The position numbers were made by a program, and so were the translations under genes. 35,141 bases of DNA from Treponema sp. (lineage in GTDB: Bacteria; Spirochaetota; Spirochaetia; Treponematales; Breznakiellaceae): NCBI GenBank assembly GCA_031279555.1, contig JAITIK010000079.1:1-35141 (forward strand), written 5' to 3'. Below are positions 25,045 to 33,654 of this stretch, piece by piece (positions within the stretch are counted from its first letter, which is position 1; each line of letters begins with the position of its first letter). The notes beneath the pieces were generated by a model. It saw nothing but the letters and a program-made list of their open reading frames with translations. It was not told the origin of the DNA and ran no database searches.

Positions 25045-26022
25045 TTAAAAAATTTTCTCAAATATGCCCAGCAGTTGCGGACAGACGGTTTCGACGGTTC
25101 CTGCCATGCTCACTCCGGCGGCGTTCTTATGTCCGCCGCCGCCAAAAGCGGCGGCTATGACGGAGACGTCGATCCTGTCCTGTGAACGCAAGCCCACACT
25201 GCAACTCCCCGGCGTCTCCTGTCTGATAAGCATGACGACTTCCACTCCGTCTACCGCCTGCAAAAGCCGGTACAAAGCGTCCGAATCTCTGCATTCAGGG
25301 CCGAAGCGCTGGAACTCATGGTATTCTTCCGTAGCAAGTATGAGTTTTCCATCAAAATACTGCCGGGAACCGGCTAAAAGGACGCCCAGAAAACGGCGTG
25401 AAGCGAAGCTCTTACCGCCATTTATAAGGCGGAACGTCTCTTTTGGATTCGCTCCCGCTTTTATGAGACGAGACGCATAGGCAAATGTTTCATATCCTGT
25501 TGAATCAACATGGCGGAAGAATCCGGTATCCGTACAAAGCCCGAAAAACAGCAGTTTCGCCTCTTCTTCGGTTGGAGCAAGCCCCAAGGCTTCGATCAGG
25601 GCGAGGGTCAGAAAGGTTACGGACGGGGCGGACGGATCGATAAATGCGGGATTTTCTTGGGAGCCGACGCGGCGGTCTCCCCTCTCGTGGTGGTCGACAA
25701 CGGCTGTGGGCAACCCTTTGATACACTCTTCCAAATCGCCGGTACGGTTCGCCGCAGAGCAATCCATGATGACGACCACCGCGTCCAGCCGATCCTCCTC
25801 TCGCACAACGTCTGCAAAACGGTCTTGATACACTGAAATCTCACTGCGTTTAAAAGGTCCAGATGAACAAACAACAACCTCTTTGCCCAGACGTTTCAAC
25901 ATCGAAGCCATAGCAAGCTGGCTTCCGACACAATCACCGTCCGGATCTTTATGACCAGCTATGATAAATTTTTTATGATTTTTGATAAAGTCAAGTAATT
26001 CTTGAGGGACAGATATAGACAT
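25045..26022 (-). CDS. nrnA: DHH-family phosphoesterase (NrnA-type oligoribonuclease / pAp phosphatase)
   Basis: The 325-residue cytoplasmic protein has the N-terminal DHH catalytic domain (1-190) and the DHHA1 domain (about 220-320). Metal-binding residues are visible in GHKDPDGD (H24, D26, D28, D30), the MDCSAANR motif near 91, and VDHHE. The DHHA1 signature FGGGGHKNAAG is near the end. This layout and length match NrnA, which degrades nanoRNA and dephosphorylates pAp; cyclic-dinucleotide-cleaving relatives share it. The start ATG at 26022 has GTGGA just before it, a weak site. A 44-bp palindrome lies 23 nt upstream. Confidence 0.9.
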   Translation of the reverse strand: MSISVPQELLDFIKNHKKFIIAGHKDPDGDCVGSQLAMASMLKRLGKEVVVCSSGPFKRSEISVYQDRFADVVREEDRLDAVVVIMDCSAANRTGDLEECIKGLPTAVVDHHERGDRRVGSQENPAFIDPSAPSVTFLTLALIEALGLAPTEEEAKLLFFGLCTDTGFFRHVDSTGYETFAYASRLIKAGANPKETFRLINGGKSFASRRFLGVLLAGSRQYFDGKLILATEEYHEFQRFGPECRDSDALYRLLQAVDGVEVVMLIRQETPGSCSVGLRSQDRIDVSVIAAAFGGGGHKNAAGVSMAGTVETVCPQLLGIFEKIF

Positions 26023-26044
26023 TCCACATCTTTATAACGGCGTA

Positions 26045-26088
26045 TTAGTTGTAGGCTTTTTCAAAATTTTGAAAAAGCCTACAACTAA
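26045..26088. repeat. 44-bp perfect palindrome
   Basis: The arms 26045-26066 and 26067-26088 are exact reverse complements with no loop (the centre is CAAAATTTTG). It lies between the stop of the small exported-protein gene (26103) and the start of nrnA (26022), both minus strand. It may terminate the upstream gene, process the transcript, or be a relic of a mobile repeat. No T-run follows on either strand. Confidence 0.9.
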
Positions 26089-26102
26089 CCTTACATCCGC
26101 CT

Positions 26103-26540
26103 TTACTCTTTTGTGATGCTGAGCTTGAGTGAAATATCCGTGACATTTTCAAAACGGTCGTCAAGATTCGCCTGCAAGGGCATATGACCCCAGGAAGTAT
26201 CCCTATAGTCCGCCCTCACATACAGTTTCACGTGATCGAACGCTCCATCTCGATAGTAGACTGTAATATTCGGAACTACAGGGGTCGCTCTCATCCTAAT
26301 AAGAACCGCCTTGTTGTCTTTTGTTGAGAACCATGAAGTCGGAATGTACACCGTATCAAGTTCAGTTCCGTAAGTTCCTACATTGTAAGTGACAACATAC
26401 CCTTTTGAATAAGGATATATCTTTGCAATGGGAACTTTTACATAATAGAAATCGCCGCTAGAATCCTGCGCATCCTGAGCAAAGAGCGGCATGGCCGCAA
26501 ACGCCATGTTTATCAAAATGACAAAAAAAAGTTTTTTCAT
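26103..26540 (-). CDS. Small exported (periplasmic) protein of unknown function
   Basis: The start ATG at 26540 is preceded by GGAGG with 5 nt spacing. The longer frame to 26585 runs into the -10 region, so the shorter start is right. The 145-residue protein has a signal peptide (KK, then LFFVILINMAFAAMPLFA, cleavage before QD) and a mature part rich in Tyr and Val (FYYVKVPIAKIYPYSKGYVV, later ITVYYRDGAFDHVKLYVRAD), which suggests a small beta-sandwich. No motif assigns a function. A promoter lies at 26601-26573. Confidence 0.82.
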   Translation of the reverse strand: MKKLFFVILINMAFAAMPLFAQDAQDSSGDFYYVKVPIAKIYPYSKGYVVTYNVGTYGTELDTVYIPTSWFSTKDNKAVLIRMRATPVVPNITVYYRDGAFDHVKLYVRADYRDTSWGHMPLQANLDDRFENVTDISLKLSITKE

Positions 26541-26572
26541 CGAGACCTCCAAAAATAAAGTAAATTGAAATA

Positions 26573-26601
26573 AGTATACTCCCATTCAAATTTTTTTGCA
26601 A
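26573..26601 (-). promoter_or_regulatory. Promoter of the small exported-protein gene
   Basis: On the minus strand, TTGCAA (26601-26596), a 17-nt spacer and TATACT (26578-26573). It leaves a leader of about 26 nt containing GGAGG. Confidence 0.65.
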
Positions 26602-26741
26602 GTAGTTCTTTTTATAAATATGCGATCCGCTTAAAGGGCGCGTCAGATTTTGAAACCGGTTCCCGAACCGAATCGCTGTATCAAGATCCGAGGGCGCCGC
26701 ATATTCTCAAGCGAAGCGGTGTAACCGGCTTTTGGGGCAAG

Positions 26742-26770
26742 TTGTTATTTATAGTATATTAGGCTATATT
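26742..26770 (+). promoter_or_regulatory. Promoter of the superoxide reductase gene, with a possible operator
   Basis: TTGTTA (26742-26747), a 17-nt spacer and TATATT (26765-26770). Between and over the boxes lie TATAG (26750-26754) and CTATA (26764-26768), an inverted repeat that could bind a repressor, but the regulator is unknown. The leader to the ATG is about 100 nt. Confidence 0.5.
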
Positions 26771-26790
26771 TAGGTTGTATTTAAGGATGT

Positions 26791-26853
26791 CTGTTCCAAC
26801 ACTCAATGATTTTGGAACAGGCGTGGGGAAAAGCGGTCAAAGCCCGCTTCCCA
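26791..26853 (+). promoter_or_regulatory. Two stem-loops in the superoxide reductase leader
   Basis: The first stem is CTGTTCCAA (26791-26799) with TTGGAACAG (26812-26820). The second, with bulges, pairs GTGGGGAAAAGCGG (26823-26836) with CCCGCTTCCCAC (26842-26853). Both lie before the ribosome-binding site AAGGAG (26867-26872). They may stabilise or control the mRNA. Confidence 0.5.
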
Positions 26854-26877
26854 CTTAAATATAAAGAAGGAGAGTTC

Positions 26878-27255
26878 ATGGCAAAACAATTTGATGTATT
26901 CAAATGCGGCGTATGCGGCGCCGTAGTTGAAGTGTTGCAGGGAAGCGGTTGCGATCCGGCATGTTGCGGGCAACCCATGCAACCGCTTGTTGAAAACACG
27001 GTGGATGCGGCTAAGGAAAAACATATTCCGGTTATTGAAAAGATTGACGGCGGCTGGAAAGCGTCCGTCGGATCGGCGCTTCATCCAATGGAAGAAAAGC
27101 ACCATATCGCATGGATAGAACTGCGGGCGGATGGCATTTCTTACAAAAAAATCCTGAAGCCCGGCGAAAGACCGGAAGCGGTTTTTGCGGTGCAAGCGGA
27201 GAACGTTGTTGTCCGTGAATATTGCACCCTACACGGGCTTTGGAGCGCGTGTTAG
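26878..27255 (+). CDS. dfx: Desulfoferrodoxin (superoxide reductase, 2Fe type)
   Basis: Superoxide reductase reduces superoxide to hydrogen peroxide without releasing oxygen, using electrons from rubredoxin. The 125-residue protein has the full N-terminal desulforedoxin site (C10, C13, C29, C30) and the catalytic iron ligands H49, H69, H75, C116 and H119, with E47-K48 in EKHIPV. Some treponemal enzymes lack the N-terminal centre; this one keeps it. The ATG at 26878 is preceded by AAGGAGAGTTC. The rubredoxin gene follows after a 217-nt region of stem-loops. Confidence 0.96.
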   Translation: MAKQFDVFKCGVCGAVVEVLQGSGCDPACCGQPMQPLVENTVDAAKEKHIPVIEKIDGGWKASVGSALHPMEEKHHIAWIELRADGISYKKILKPGERPEAVFAVQAENVVVREYCTLHGLWSAC

Positions 27256-27449
27256 CAGACGCGCTTATATTAGAATTGTTCGGAGGCATCAGTCGCCGAA
27301 CAAATTCCTTATGAAAAAATGCAATTTCTCGCCAGTGAACCCGCGTGGTTCATTGGCGAGAAATTATTGTAAGACGTGGAAGCTAACCGCAGGTTAGCCG
27401 GCAACCAACCGGGTTGCCGAACAAGAATGAATGCGGCGGCAGTTCAGCC
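27244..27449 (+). promoter_or_regulatory. Chain of consecutive stem-loops between superoxide reductase and rubredoxin
   Basis: In order: AGCGCGT/ACGCGCT (27244-27265, over the upstream stop codon); TTGTTCGG/CCGAACAA (27276-27303); a stem of 12 plus 7 bp with one G-U pair (27323-27365, starting AATTTCTCGCCA); GCTAACC-GCA-GGTTAGC (27382-27398); CGGCAACC/GGTTGCCG (27399-27419); and CGGC/GCCG (27436-27449). A second CCGAACAA at 27417-27424 overlaps the fifth stem, so TTGTTCGG could pair with either copy, giving mutually exclusive folds. This is just before the rubredoxin ribosome-binding site. No known riboswitch class was recognised. Confidence 0.7.
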
Positions 27450-27472
27450 GTTCGCTAATGGAGGTTGATGGT

Positions 27473-27634
27473 ATGAAAAAATATGTATGTAATTTATGCG
27501 GATACATTTACGATCCGAAAGAAGGCGATCCTGACAGCGGCGTTAAACCAGGAACGGCGTTTGAAGACATACCTGACGATTGGTCATGCCCCGCATGCGG
27601 CGTGGGAAAAGAGAATTTCTCGCCGCTGGATTGA
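27473..27634 (+). CDS. Rubredoxin
   Basis: A 53-residue electron carrier with one iron bound by four cysteines: CNLC (C6, C9) and CPAC (C39, C42), with the typical [10 protein letters not shown] and [11 protein letters not shown]. It is the expected electron donor to the superoxide reductase upstream. The ATG at 27473 has GGAGG 8 nt before it. The stop is followed 7 nt later by the RND transporter start. Confidence 0.97.
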   Translation: MKKYVCNLCGYIYDPKEGDPDSGVKPGTAFEDIPDDWSCPACGVGKENFSPLD

Positions 27635-27641
27635 CGACTGA

Positions 27642-30600
27642 ATGAACATAGCCGGTTATTCGGTAAAACATCCAGTAACAATCATTGTCCTCTATGCCCT
27701 TTTTATGGGCATAGCCGCAACGCTGGCGCCAAATATAGCGGTTGATCTGTACCCTTCCACTGAACGTCCCGTCCTGTCTGTATACACCAATTTTCCCGGG
27801 GCGGGAGCTGCGGATGTGGAGCGGAATATCACCATGCCTTTGGAACGCGCGCTGGCGGCTTCACGAGGGCTTACGGAGATGACCAGCAATTCCTCTTTCG
27901 AAAGCAGCAATATCAATTTGAACTTTGCGTACGGCACGGACATGGACAAAGCGATGAACGACGCCCAAACCTTGCTGAATCGCATGGCAAACCGTTTGCC
28001 TGACGACGCCAGCGCTCCCACGGTGAGACGTTTCGATATGTCCGCCATGCCCATCATGCGGCTGGTGGTGCAGGGCAATTACCCCGCCGATCAACTGCGG
28101 CTTTTTGCGGAAAACGAAATACTTCCAAGCGTTCAGCGCATTGACGGCGTGGCCGCCGCCGAGATTACCGGCGGCTCCACCCAAATCGTAAAAGTGGCGG
28201 TTTCCCAGAACAGGCTTGCGGCGTTCAACCTCACGTTGAGCGATGTGAGCGCGGCGTTGCGGGGGCAGAGCATCCTTTCTTCGGGCGGCAACCTGCGGCG
28301 CGGGGATAGAGAGTACCAACTCCTTACAACACAGGAACTCAAGAGCGCCGATCAGATAAAACGGCTCGTGGTAAAAACCGTATCGGCGCCTTCAGACGGC
28401 GGGCGGGCGAACCGTTCCAATGTGGTGCGGCTTGAAGACATCGCCGACGTAAGCGTATCGTACAATGAAGACGCGGCGCGTGTGTCCGTAAACGGGCAAA
28501 CCGGCGTCTACATACAGGTGACAAGCGAAAGCGACGGCAATCAAGTGCGCGTTGCGCAGGGAGTGCGCGCCGCGCTTGGCGATATAAACGCGGGGTTGCC
28601 CCAAGGCATCTCTTTGGGCGTACTTTCCGACAACACCACGCTTATCAGCGCAACGCTTGATCAAGTGTATCAGAACGCCTTTGAGGGAGCCATCCTCGCC
28701 ATGATCATCATTTTTATATTCCTGCGCAACATAAAAGGGACTATTATAATCGGGCTTTCCATACCCATATCGATCCTTTTGACCCTCATGTTTATGACCG
28801 CATTCGGCTTGACGCTCAACCTTCTGACCATGACGGGTCTCATACTTGGACTCGGCATGACCGTGGACGCCTCAATCGTCATTCTTGACAATATCCACAA
28901 GTACCGGTTGCGGGGGGCAAAAAGCGAAGTCGCCGCCATTCTCGGCAGCCGCGAGATGCTCAGGGCTATCATCACCTCAACCACGACAACTCTCTGCGTT
29001 TTTATCCCGCTTATCATCTGGAAAAACGATCTTGAAGACATGGGGCAGCTTTTCAGCGACCTGATCTTCACGGTGGTGATCTCCCTTATTTGCTCGCTTG
29101 CGGTGGCGATTACATTGGTGCCTGCGCTCTGCGGCTCTATCCTGCGCCTTGACACCCGTGTACAGAAGCCGCTACGCTTCAAGTGGCTCCGCGCCATTGA
29201 CGAAGGGACTGAAAAGGCGTTTGCCGCCATCGACAACGCCTATTCACTCGCCATTGAGTACTGCCTCGATCACCGGTTTTTGACGTTGACGCTGACGCTG
29301 GCGATCCTCGTCTTTTCGTTCATGCAGTTCAGCGGAATCGGCATGAACATGTTTATCCGCAGTCGTGTTGACGATACGGCGACATTGAACGTCACCATGC
29401 CCCAGGGAACGCCCGTTGACGTCATGGAACGCGCATTGAAAGACATGGAAAAGCTCGTTAAAGAGCATGTAACAAACTACCGGAACATTATCCTCACCGC
29501 ACGGCGGAACGGCAGCGGCAACATTCAAATAACCCTGCCGCCTCCCGCAGAGCAGACCGACACGCCGAATGACATTATCAGGAAGCTCACGCCGCACTTG
29601 AACAATCTGCCGGGCATACAGGCCGCCTTCCGCGCCGGGCGTTCTATGGGCGGCGCATCGGCGATTGACATTACGCTTGCCTCACGAGACGCGGACGAGC
29701 TTATGGCCGCCGCCACAGAAATCAGGGATGTCATAGCGCGACATCTGCCTGAGATTGAGAATCCGGCGATCAATATCAACGAGGGCGCGCCCCAACTGCT
29801 GATAGAAATCGACCGTGAGCGGACAAACGCGCTGGGTGTGTCTCTGTCCGCCATTGCAAACGAAATCCGCATAGCGGTAGACGGCGCAACGGCGACAACC
29901 ATCACTCAAGGCGACCGCATCATCAACGTAGATGTGACGCTCAGAGACAGCGACCGCCGGGGCGTACCGAACCTTGACGCGCTTTTCGTGATGAACAGAA
30001 CGGGAGATCGCATAAGCCTTGCGAATCTCGTCCGCATCACCGAAAGCCGCTCCCTTTCTTCAATCCGCCGCGAAAATCAGGAGCGGGTCGTCCGCGTTTC
30101 TGGCGAATTGTCCGGCGGCATTGCCGTGACCGACATGCAGCGGCGGCTTGAGGAGACACTCCTGGAACGCTATGTGCCGCACGAAGGCGTCGCCGTGAGA
30201 TACGCGGGAGAGGCGCAACAGATACGCGAATATTCGAGCAAATTCTTTTTTATCATAGCGGCGGCTGTCTTCATGGTGTTCGGACTTATGGCAAGCCAGT
30301 TTGAATCCTTTGTAGATCCAATCATCATTTTCTTTTCCATTCCACTCCTTTTTATCGGCGTAATATGGATATACAAACTCGGCAACGAAGCCATGTCCGT
30401 GTTTTCCGCAGTGGGCATCGTAGCGCTGGTCGGCGTGGTGGTGAACAACGGCATCGTGCTAGTGGACTATACCAACACCTTGCGCTCACGGGGGTACGCT
30501 CTGCGCGAAGCCTGCGTTGAGGCGGGGCGCAACCGGTTGCGCCCCATCATGATGACCGGGCTTACCACCATTCTCGGCATGATACCCATAGCCTTCTTCC

Positions 30601-30749
30601 CCGGACAAGGGGCGGACACCATTCAACCCATTGGCAAAACCTTTGTGGGCGGGATTTCGGTGAGTTTTTTTATGACCCTGCTGGTAACGCCCATCATGTA
30701 CTCCCTGTTAAACGCGCGAAGCGAAAAGAAGCGGCGCCGGATGCATTGA
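27642..30749 (+). CDS. RND-family efflux transporter (AcrB/HAE-type inner-membrane pump)
   Basis: The 1035-residue protein has the RND layout: a first membrane helix, a large periplasmic loop ([20 protein letters not shown] near 52-71), a membrane block with [16 protein letters not shown] in helix 4, a second periplasmic loop, and a second block with [12 protein letters not shown] and [18 protein letters not shown]. The proton-relay aspartate in helix 4 is single (VDA instead of VDD) and the AcrB lysine is replaced by Asn in VNNG, both common in other RND branches. No membrane-fusion or outer-membrane partner is nearby. Only 7 nt separate it from rubredoxin and its ribosome-binding site is weak, so translation may be coupled. 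Its substrate is unknown. Confidence 0.92.
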   Translation: MNIAGYSVKHPVTIIVLYALFMGIAATLAPNIAVDLYPSTERPVLSVYTNFPGAGAADVERNITMPLERALAASRGLTEMTSNSSFESSNINLNFAYGTDMDKAMNDAQTLLNRMANRLPDDASAPTVRRFDMSAMPIMRLVVQGNYPADQLRLFAENEILPSVQRIDGVAAAEITGGSTQIVKVAVSQNRLAAFNLTLSDVSAALRGQSILSSGGNLRRGDREYQLLTTQELKSADQIKRLVVKTVSAPSDGGRANRSNVVRLEDIADVSVSYNEDAARVSVNGQTGVYIQVTSESDGNQVRVAQGVRAALGDINAGLPQGISLGVLSDNTTLISATLDQVYQNAFEGAILAMIIIFIFLRNIKGTIIIGLSIPISILLTLMFMTAFGLTLNLLTMTGLILGLGMTVDASIVILDNIHKYRLRGAKSEVAAILGSREMLRAIITSTTTTLCVFIPLIIWKNDLEDMGQLFSDLIFTVVISLICSLAVAITLVPALCGSILRLDTRVQKPLRFKWLRAIDEGTEKAFAAIDNAYSLAIEYCLDHRFLTLTLTLAILVFSFMQFSGIGMNMFIRSRVDDTATLNVTMPQGTPVDVMERALKDMEKLVKEHVTNYRNIILTARRNGSGNIQITLPPPAEQTDTPNDIIRKLTPHLNNLPGIQAAFRAGRSMGGASAIDITLASRDADELMAAATEIRDVIARHLPEIENPAININEGAPQLLIEIDRERTNALGVSLSAIANEIRIAVDGATATTITQGDRIINVDVTLRDSDRRGVPNLDALFVMNRTGDRISLANLVRITESRSLSSIRRENQERVVRVSGELSGGIAVTDMQRRLEETLLERYVPHEGVAVRYAGEAQQIREYSSKFFFIIAAAVFMVFGLMASQFESFVDPIIIFFSIPLLFIGVIWIYKLGNEAMSVFSAVGIVALVGVVVNNGIVLVDYTNTLRSRGYALREACVEAGRNRLRPIMMTGLTTILGMIPIAFFPGQGADTIQPIGKTFVGGISVSFFMTLLVTPIMYSLLNARSEKKRRRMH

Positions 30750-30784
30750 AGGTGGCTACGCCCAACGACGCAGTGCCGGCGTAT

Positions 30785-30807
30785 AAAAAAACCGCCCAAA
30801 AGGGCGG
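30785..30807 (-). terminator. Rho-independent terminator of flaB
   Basis: On the minus strand CCGCCC-TTTT-GGGCGG is followed by seven T (30791-30785). It also lies after the RND gene on the plus strand, where CTCTTTT follows, so it may act in both directions. A second hairpin (GCGGCC-TGAC-GGCCGC, 30815-30830) sits between it and flaB. Confidence 0.88.
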
Positions 30808-30852
30808 CTCTTTTGCGGCCTGACGGCCGCCGGATCGCAACAATTCTTCCGT

Positions 30853-31719
30853 TTATTGAAGCAATTGAAGCACCGATTGACTGCGCTGATTCGCCTGCGC
30901 AAGCATAGCGGTTCCCGATTGGCTGAGTATCTGGTTTTTGGTATACGTAACCATCTCTCGGGCCATGTCGCTGTCGCGGATGCGGGATTCGGAAGCCTGC
31001 AAATTCTCCGCGCCGATGTCGATGCCACGAATGGCATGTTCCAGCCTGTTCTGGTATGCGCCAAGATCCGCGCGTTGCTTGCTGATTTTCTTCAATGCCT
31101 CGTCTAAGGTTCCGATTGCGTTGTTTGCGGAATCAGCTTCAGCCAATATGACGTTGAAGGAACCGTCGCTCGGGTCGCGGAGGCTAAGTCCGCTAGCAGA
31201 CACATTGCTGATGAAAATCTGTTCCCGTTGATCCATGTTTGCGCCGATGTGCAACCACATAGAAGCGGTCGCGGTCGCCGTCTGATCTCCCGCGCGCGCA
31301 AAACGTCCGGTAAGCATGTTCATACCGTTGAATTGGGCGTGAGATGCAATACGGTCGATTTCGTCGATCAAAGCGGAAACTTCAACCTGAATTTGCTCAC
31401 GATCTTCTGCGGTATAAACCCCATTGGAAGACTGCACCGCTAATTCACGAAGGCGCTGGAGAATGTCCTGTGTTTCCTGGAGGTAGCCTTCCGTAACCTG
31501 AATAAAGGAAATGCCATTTTGGGCATTAAAAGAAGCCATATTCAAGCCGCGGATTTGACTGCGCAGTTTTTCAGAGACAGCAAGACCGGAAGCATCATCA
31601 CCTGCACGGTTGATGCGCAAGCCGCTTGATAGTTTTTCCATGTTTTTATCCAGTTGCGTCTGGGTAACTTTAAGGGACCTATCAGCGAACATCGCGCTCA
31701 AGTTGTGATTGATAATCAT
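30853..31719 (-). CDS. flaB: Periplasmic flagellar filament core protein FlaB (flagellin)
   Basis: Spirochete flagella lie in the periplasm and FlaB forms their core. The 288-residue protein is the standard length, with the conserved N-terminal D0/D1 region ([15 protein letters not shown], then [20 protein letters not shown] and [18 protein letters not shown]) and C-terminal helices ([20 protein letters not shown], ending SVLQLLQ), and lacks the surface domains of external flagellins. AAAGGAG precedes the ATG at 31719. Transcription is from a perfect sigma-28 promoter at 31832-31806. It has its own terminator and no flagellar neighbours. Confidence 0.98.
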   Translation of the reverse strand: MIINHNLSAMFADRSLKVTQTQLDKNMEKLSSGLRINRAGDDASGLAVSEKLRSQIRGLNMASFNAQNGISFIQVTEGYLQETQDILQRLRELAVQSSNGVYTAEDREQIQVEVSALIDEIDRIASHAQFNGMNMLTGRFARAGDQTATATASMWLHIGANMDQREQIFISNVSASGLSLRDPSDGSFNVILAEADSANNAIGTLDEALKKISKQRADLGAYQNRLEHAIRGIDIGAENLQASESRIRDSDMAREMVTYTKNQILSQSGTAMLAQANQRSQSVLQLLQ

Positions 31720-31805
31720 AATTCACTCCTTTGGGTATTTAAGACGTCACCGCCCCCACGACGGCATACGCCACGGCATCCTTGCCTAAAATTATTCTTT
31801 TATAA

Positions 31806-31832
31806 TTATCGGCGCATTAAAAAAAGGCTTTA
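31806..31832 (-). promoter_or_regulatory. Perfect sigma-28 (FliA) promoter of flaB
   Basis: On the minus strand, TAAA (31832-31829), exactly 15 nt, then GCCGATAA (31813-31806), an exact match to the sigma-28 consensus. The leader to the ATG is about 80 nt and ends with AAAGGAG. Confidence 0.93.
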
Positions 31833-31891
31833 CTAGGTTCATTCCGAATTCCATCGGAAGCCGCTGAATTCCTGGTGCCTGCCGCGCTTGT

Positions 31892-31937
31892 GGATTTTTG
31901 CGGTACTTTGTACCACAAAAATCCCGATTATCGGGAT
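31892..31937 (-). terminator. Terminator of rnhB with a second stem-loop
   Basis: On the minus strand ATCCCGAT-A-ATCGGGAT (31937-31921) is followed by TTTTG, 49 nt after the rnhB stop. It is followed by a longer stem (GGATTTTTG/CAAAAATCC, 9 bp, then GGTAC-TTT-GTACC, between 31892 and 31924), so the two stems compete for a few bases. Confidence 0.65.
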
Positions 31938-31986
31938 CCTGCGAACCTTTAGTTCAATGGCAGTTTGCACGGCAGGAAATCGCCGG

Positions 31987-32613
31987 TTAGCGATTTTTTG
32001 GGATTTTATGCGCGAAGCGCGACACACTGCTAGGAACCCGGAATGTTTCCCGTTGAATAGGGGACGGTCCGTATTGGAGAATACGCTCACAATGCAGTCT
32101 TGTGGGATAACCTTTGTGCCGCTCATACCCGTATTGCGGGTATTGTTTCGCGTACTCTTCCATTACGCGGTCGCGCGCCTCCTTTGCAAGAATTGACGCG
32201 GCCATCACTTGCGGGATGTTGCCGTCCGCCTTTACTTGAGCGCGAACCGGTACGCCGCGACTTGCGGCGCCGTATCCGGCGATGTCAGGCGTGTGCCGTC
32301 CGTCAACAACAACCTCGTCAATGAGCCGCCGCTTTTCAACCGGAAGCGCTTCAAAGGCGCGTTTCATGGCGAGCAGGCTCGCTTTCAGTATGTTAAGCGC
32401 GTCTATTTCTTCATGAGACGCCCAGCCAATACCGTATATGGCGCCGCCTGCGCTTTCGTAAATCAGCGCTTCGGCAATCCTTCGCTTATTCTTATTGAGT
32501 TTTTTAGAGTCATTGAGATATTCAACCGGAAAATCATCGGGCAATATCACTGCGGCGGCGCATACCGGCCCCGCCAAGGGTCCGCGCCCCGCTTCATCAA
32601 TACCGCATATCAT
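31987..32613 (-). CDS. rnhB: Ribonuclease HII
   Basis: RNase HII removes ribonucleotides embedded in DNA. The ATG at 32613 is chosen because AAGGAG precedes it by 8 nt and the family starts just before GIDEAGRGPLAGP; an earlier in-frame ATG at 32679 is less likely. The 208-residue protein has the catalytic D6 and E7 in GIDEAGRG, a further Asp in VDGRH and another in KADGNIPQVMAASILAKEARD, followed by the family's YGYERHKGY segment. It stands alone between the IS200 remnant and flaB. Confidence 0.95.
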   Translation of the reverse strand: MICGIDEAGRGPLAGPVCAAAVILPDDFPVEYLNDSKKLNKNKRRIAEALIYESAGGAIYGIGWASHEEIDALNILKASLLAMKRAFEALPVEKRRLIDEVVVDGRHTPDIAGYGAASRGVPVRAQVKADGNIPQVMAASILAKEARDRVMEEYAKQYPQYGYERHKGYPTRLHCERILQYGPSPIQRETFRVPSSVSRFAHKIPKNR

Positions 32614-32701
32614 CGCCTTTGCTCCTTCGTACGGCCTTTTAAAAGGTTCCTGTATTCCATCATGGTCTATACTATCCACTATTCAAAAAAAAGACAATGA
32701 A

Positions 32702-32715
32702 CTGCCGCAGGGCAG
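32702..32715. other. Hairpin downstream of the second tnpA remnant
   Basis: CTGCC-GCAG-GGCAG lies 21 nt beyond the stop of the remnant (reading the minus strand). Like the hairpin after the first tnpA, it fits an IS200 right-end palindrome. Confidence 0.4.
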
Positions 32716-32735
32716 CGTTGCGATGTCTTTGACAT

Positions 32736-33159
32736 TCAAGTTTTATTCTGACAAGGAAACATCTCAAGCCACTTCCCTTCATGTATTTTTTGATATTCCC
32801 CTGGTTTCCGCTCCTGATTCTTGAGATACTGTTGCATCGCCTGTTCATCCCCATGTCCGTCCGCGCCCCGCATAACAGCCCCTTGTCCAGAATCATCTTT
32901 CTCACTTCCAAGCGTCTTTCCAATGTTTTTCGCGTCGTCACTCTTTATCGTCCACGACATCCGCTCCGGGCTGTACATTGGCGCCGACTGTACAAGAAAA
33001 TGTGCGCCGCCCCTTTCCGCGCTTCTATCCCAAGTCATATCTCCCGTAGTTCCTTATCGACTTTTTCCGCTATTACCGCCCTCCGATATTTCGCCGGGCG
33101 TACTATATGACATATCGGCGCGCTTACATTATGTTCTTTATATAGATGATTTCGCTCAT
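32736..33159 (-). pseudogene. tnpA: Decayed IS200/IS605-family transposase TnpA
   Basis: An ATG at 33159 follows ATGGAAGG, like the upstream of the copy at position 11. The N-terminus (KEHNVSAPICHIVRPAKYRR) reads in one frame after a 1-nt slip and ends at a TGA. A second frame (from about 33038) gives AHFLVQSAPMYSPERMSWTI and then ADGHGDEQAMQQYLKNQE to the end. The first histidine of the HUH motif is replaced (GGAHF), and a middle segment is missing. It is inactive. A hairpin of IS200 left-end type (CGCGGC-AA-GCCGCG) lies upstream at 33186-33199. Confidence 0.8.
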
Positions 33160-33185
33160 CCTTCCATTATATTCTCACTTCCATT

Positions 33186-33199
33186 CGCGGCAAGCCGCG
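33186..33199. other. Left-end-type hairpin of the second IS200 remnant
   Basis: CGCGGC and GCCGCG pair around AA, 27 nt upstream of the remnant's start (minus strand). The region 33200-33654 beyond it shows no gene; a short CCGG/CCGG stem followed by a T-run at about 33510-33530 could be a weak terminator. Confidence 0.4.
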
Positions 33200-33654
33200 C
33201 AGTGTTAAACCGTATGGGCTTCGCATAATAAATGTATGTTTTTTCCTAATCCTCAAAAAGTTGCATTTATTTTTAATTTGCCGTACATTCTTTACAGAAT
33301 GTTATATATATTTCAGGAATATGGGCGCACACGGAACCCGCAATCTCATGAAAACCGACGATCTTTTTTTCTTCTTCCGTCTTTTCTGTATTGTATACTA
33401 AACAGTTAGCAAACGCAAGCGAACACATAGCAAAAATCGCGCCAATTTAGCCCAATCTAGCGAAAATTTCTATATTCCTTTTATACACTGGCATCCTCCC
33501 GTAAACCCGGAGAAAAGCCGGCGTTTTTTTCCCCTATTTGAAGATTTCCGGGCCACGTTGTGGTCCGGTTGCACTCTGCGGAATACCTGTGTATCCGTAC
33601 AAATATACTAATCCATGTCCCGCAGGGATACGGATAAACGACAAGGAGTTGATT

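Noticed and set aside
27323-27398. CRISPR-like repeats among the stem-loops before rubredoxin
   Set aside because: The stems differ in sequence and spacing, and there is no repeated unit with spacers.
31839-32126. Minus-strand frame of 95 codons downstream of rnhB
   Set aside because: It overlaps the rnhB 3' end in another frame and covers the terminator stems.
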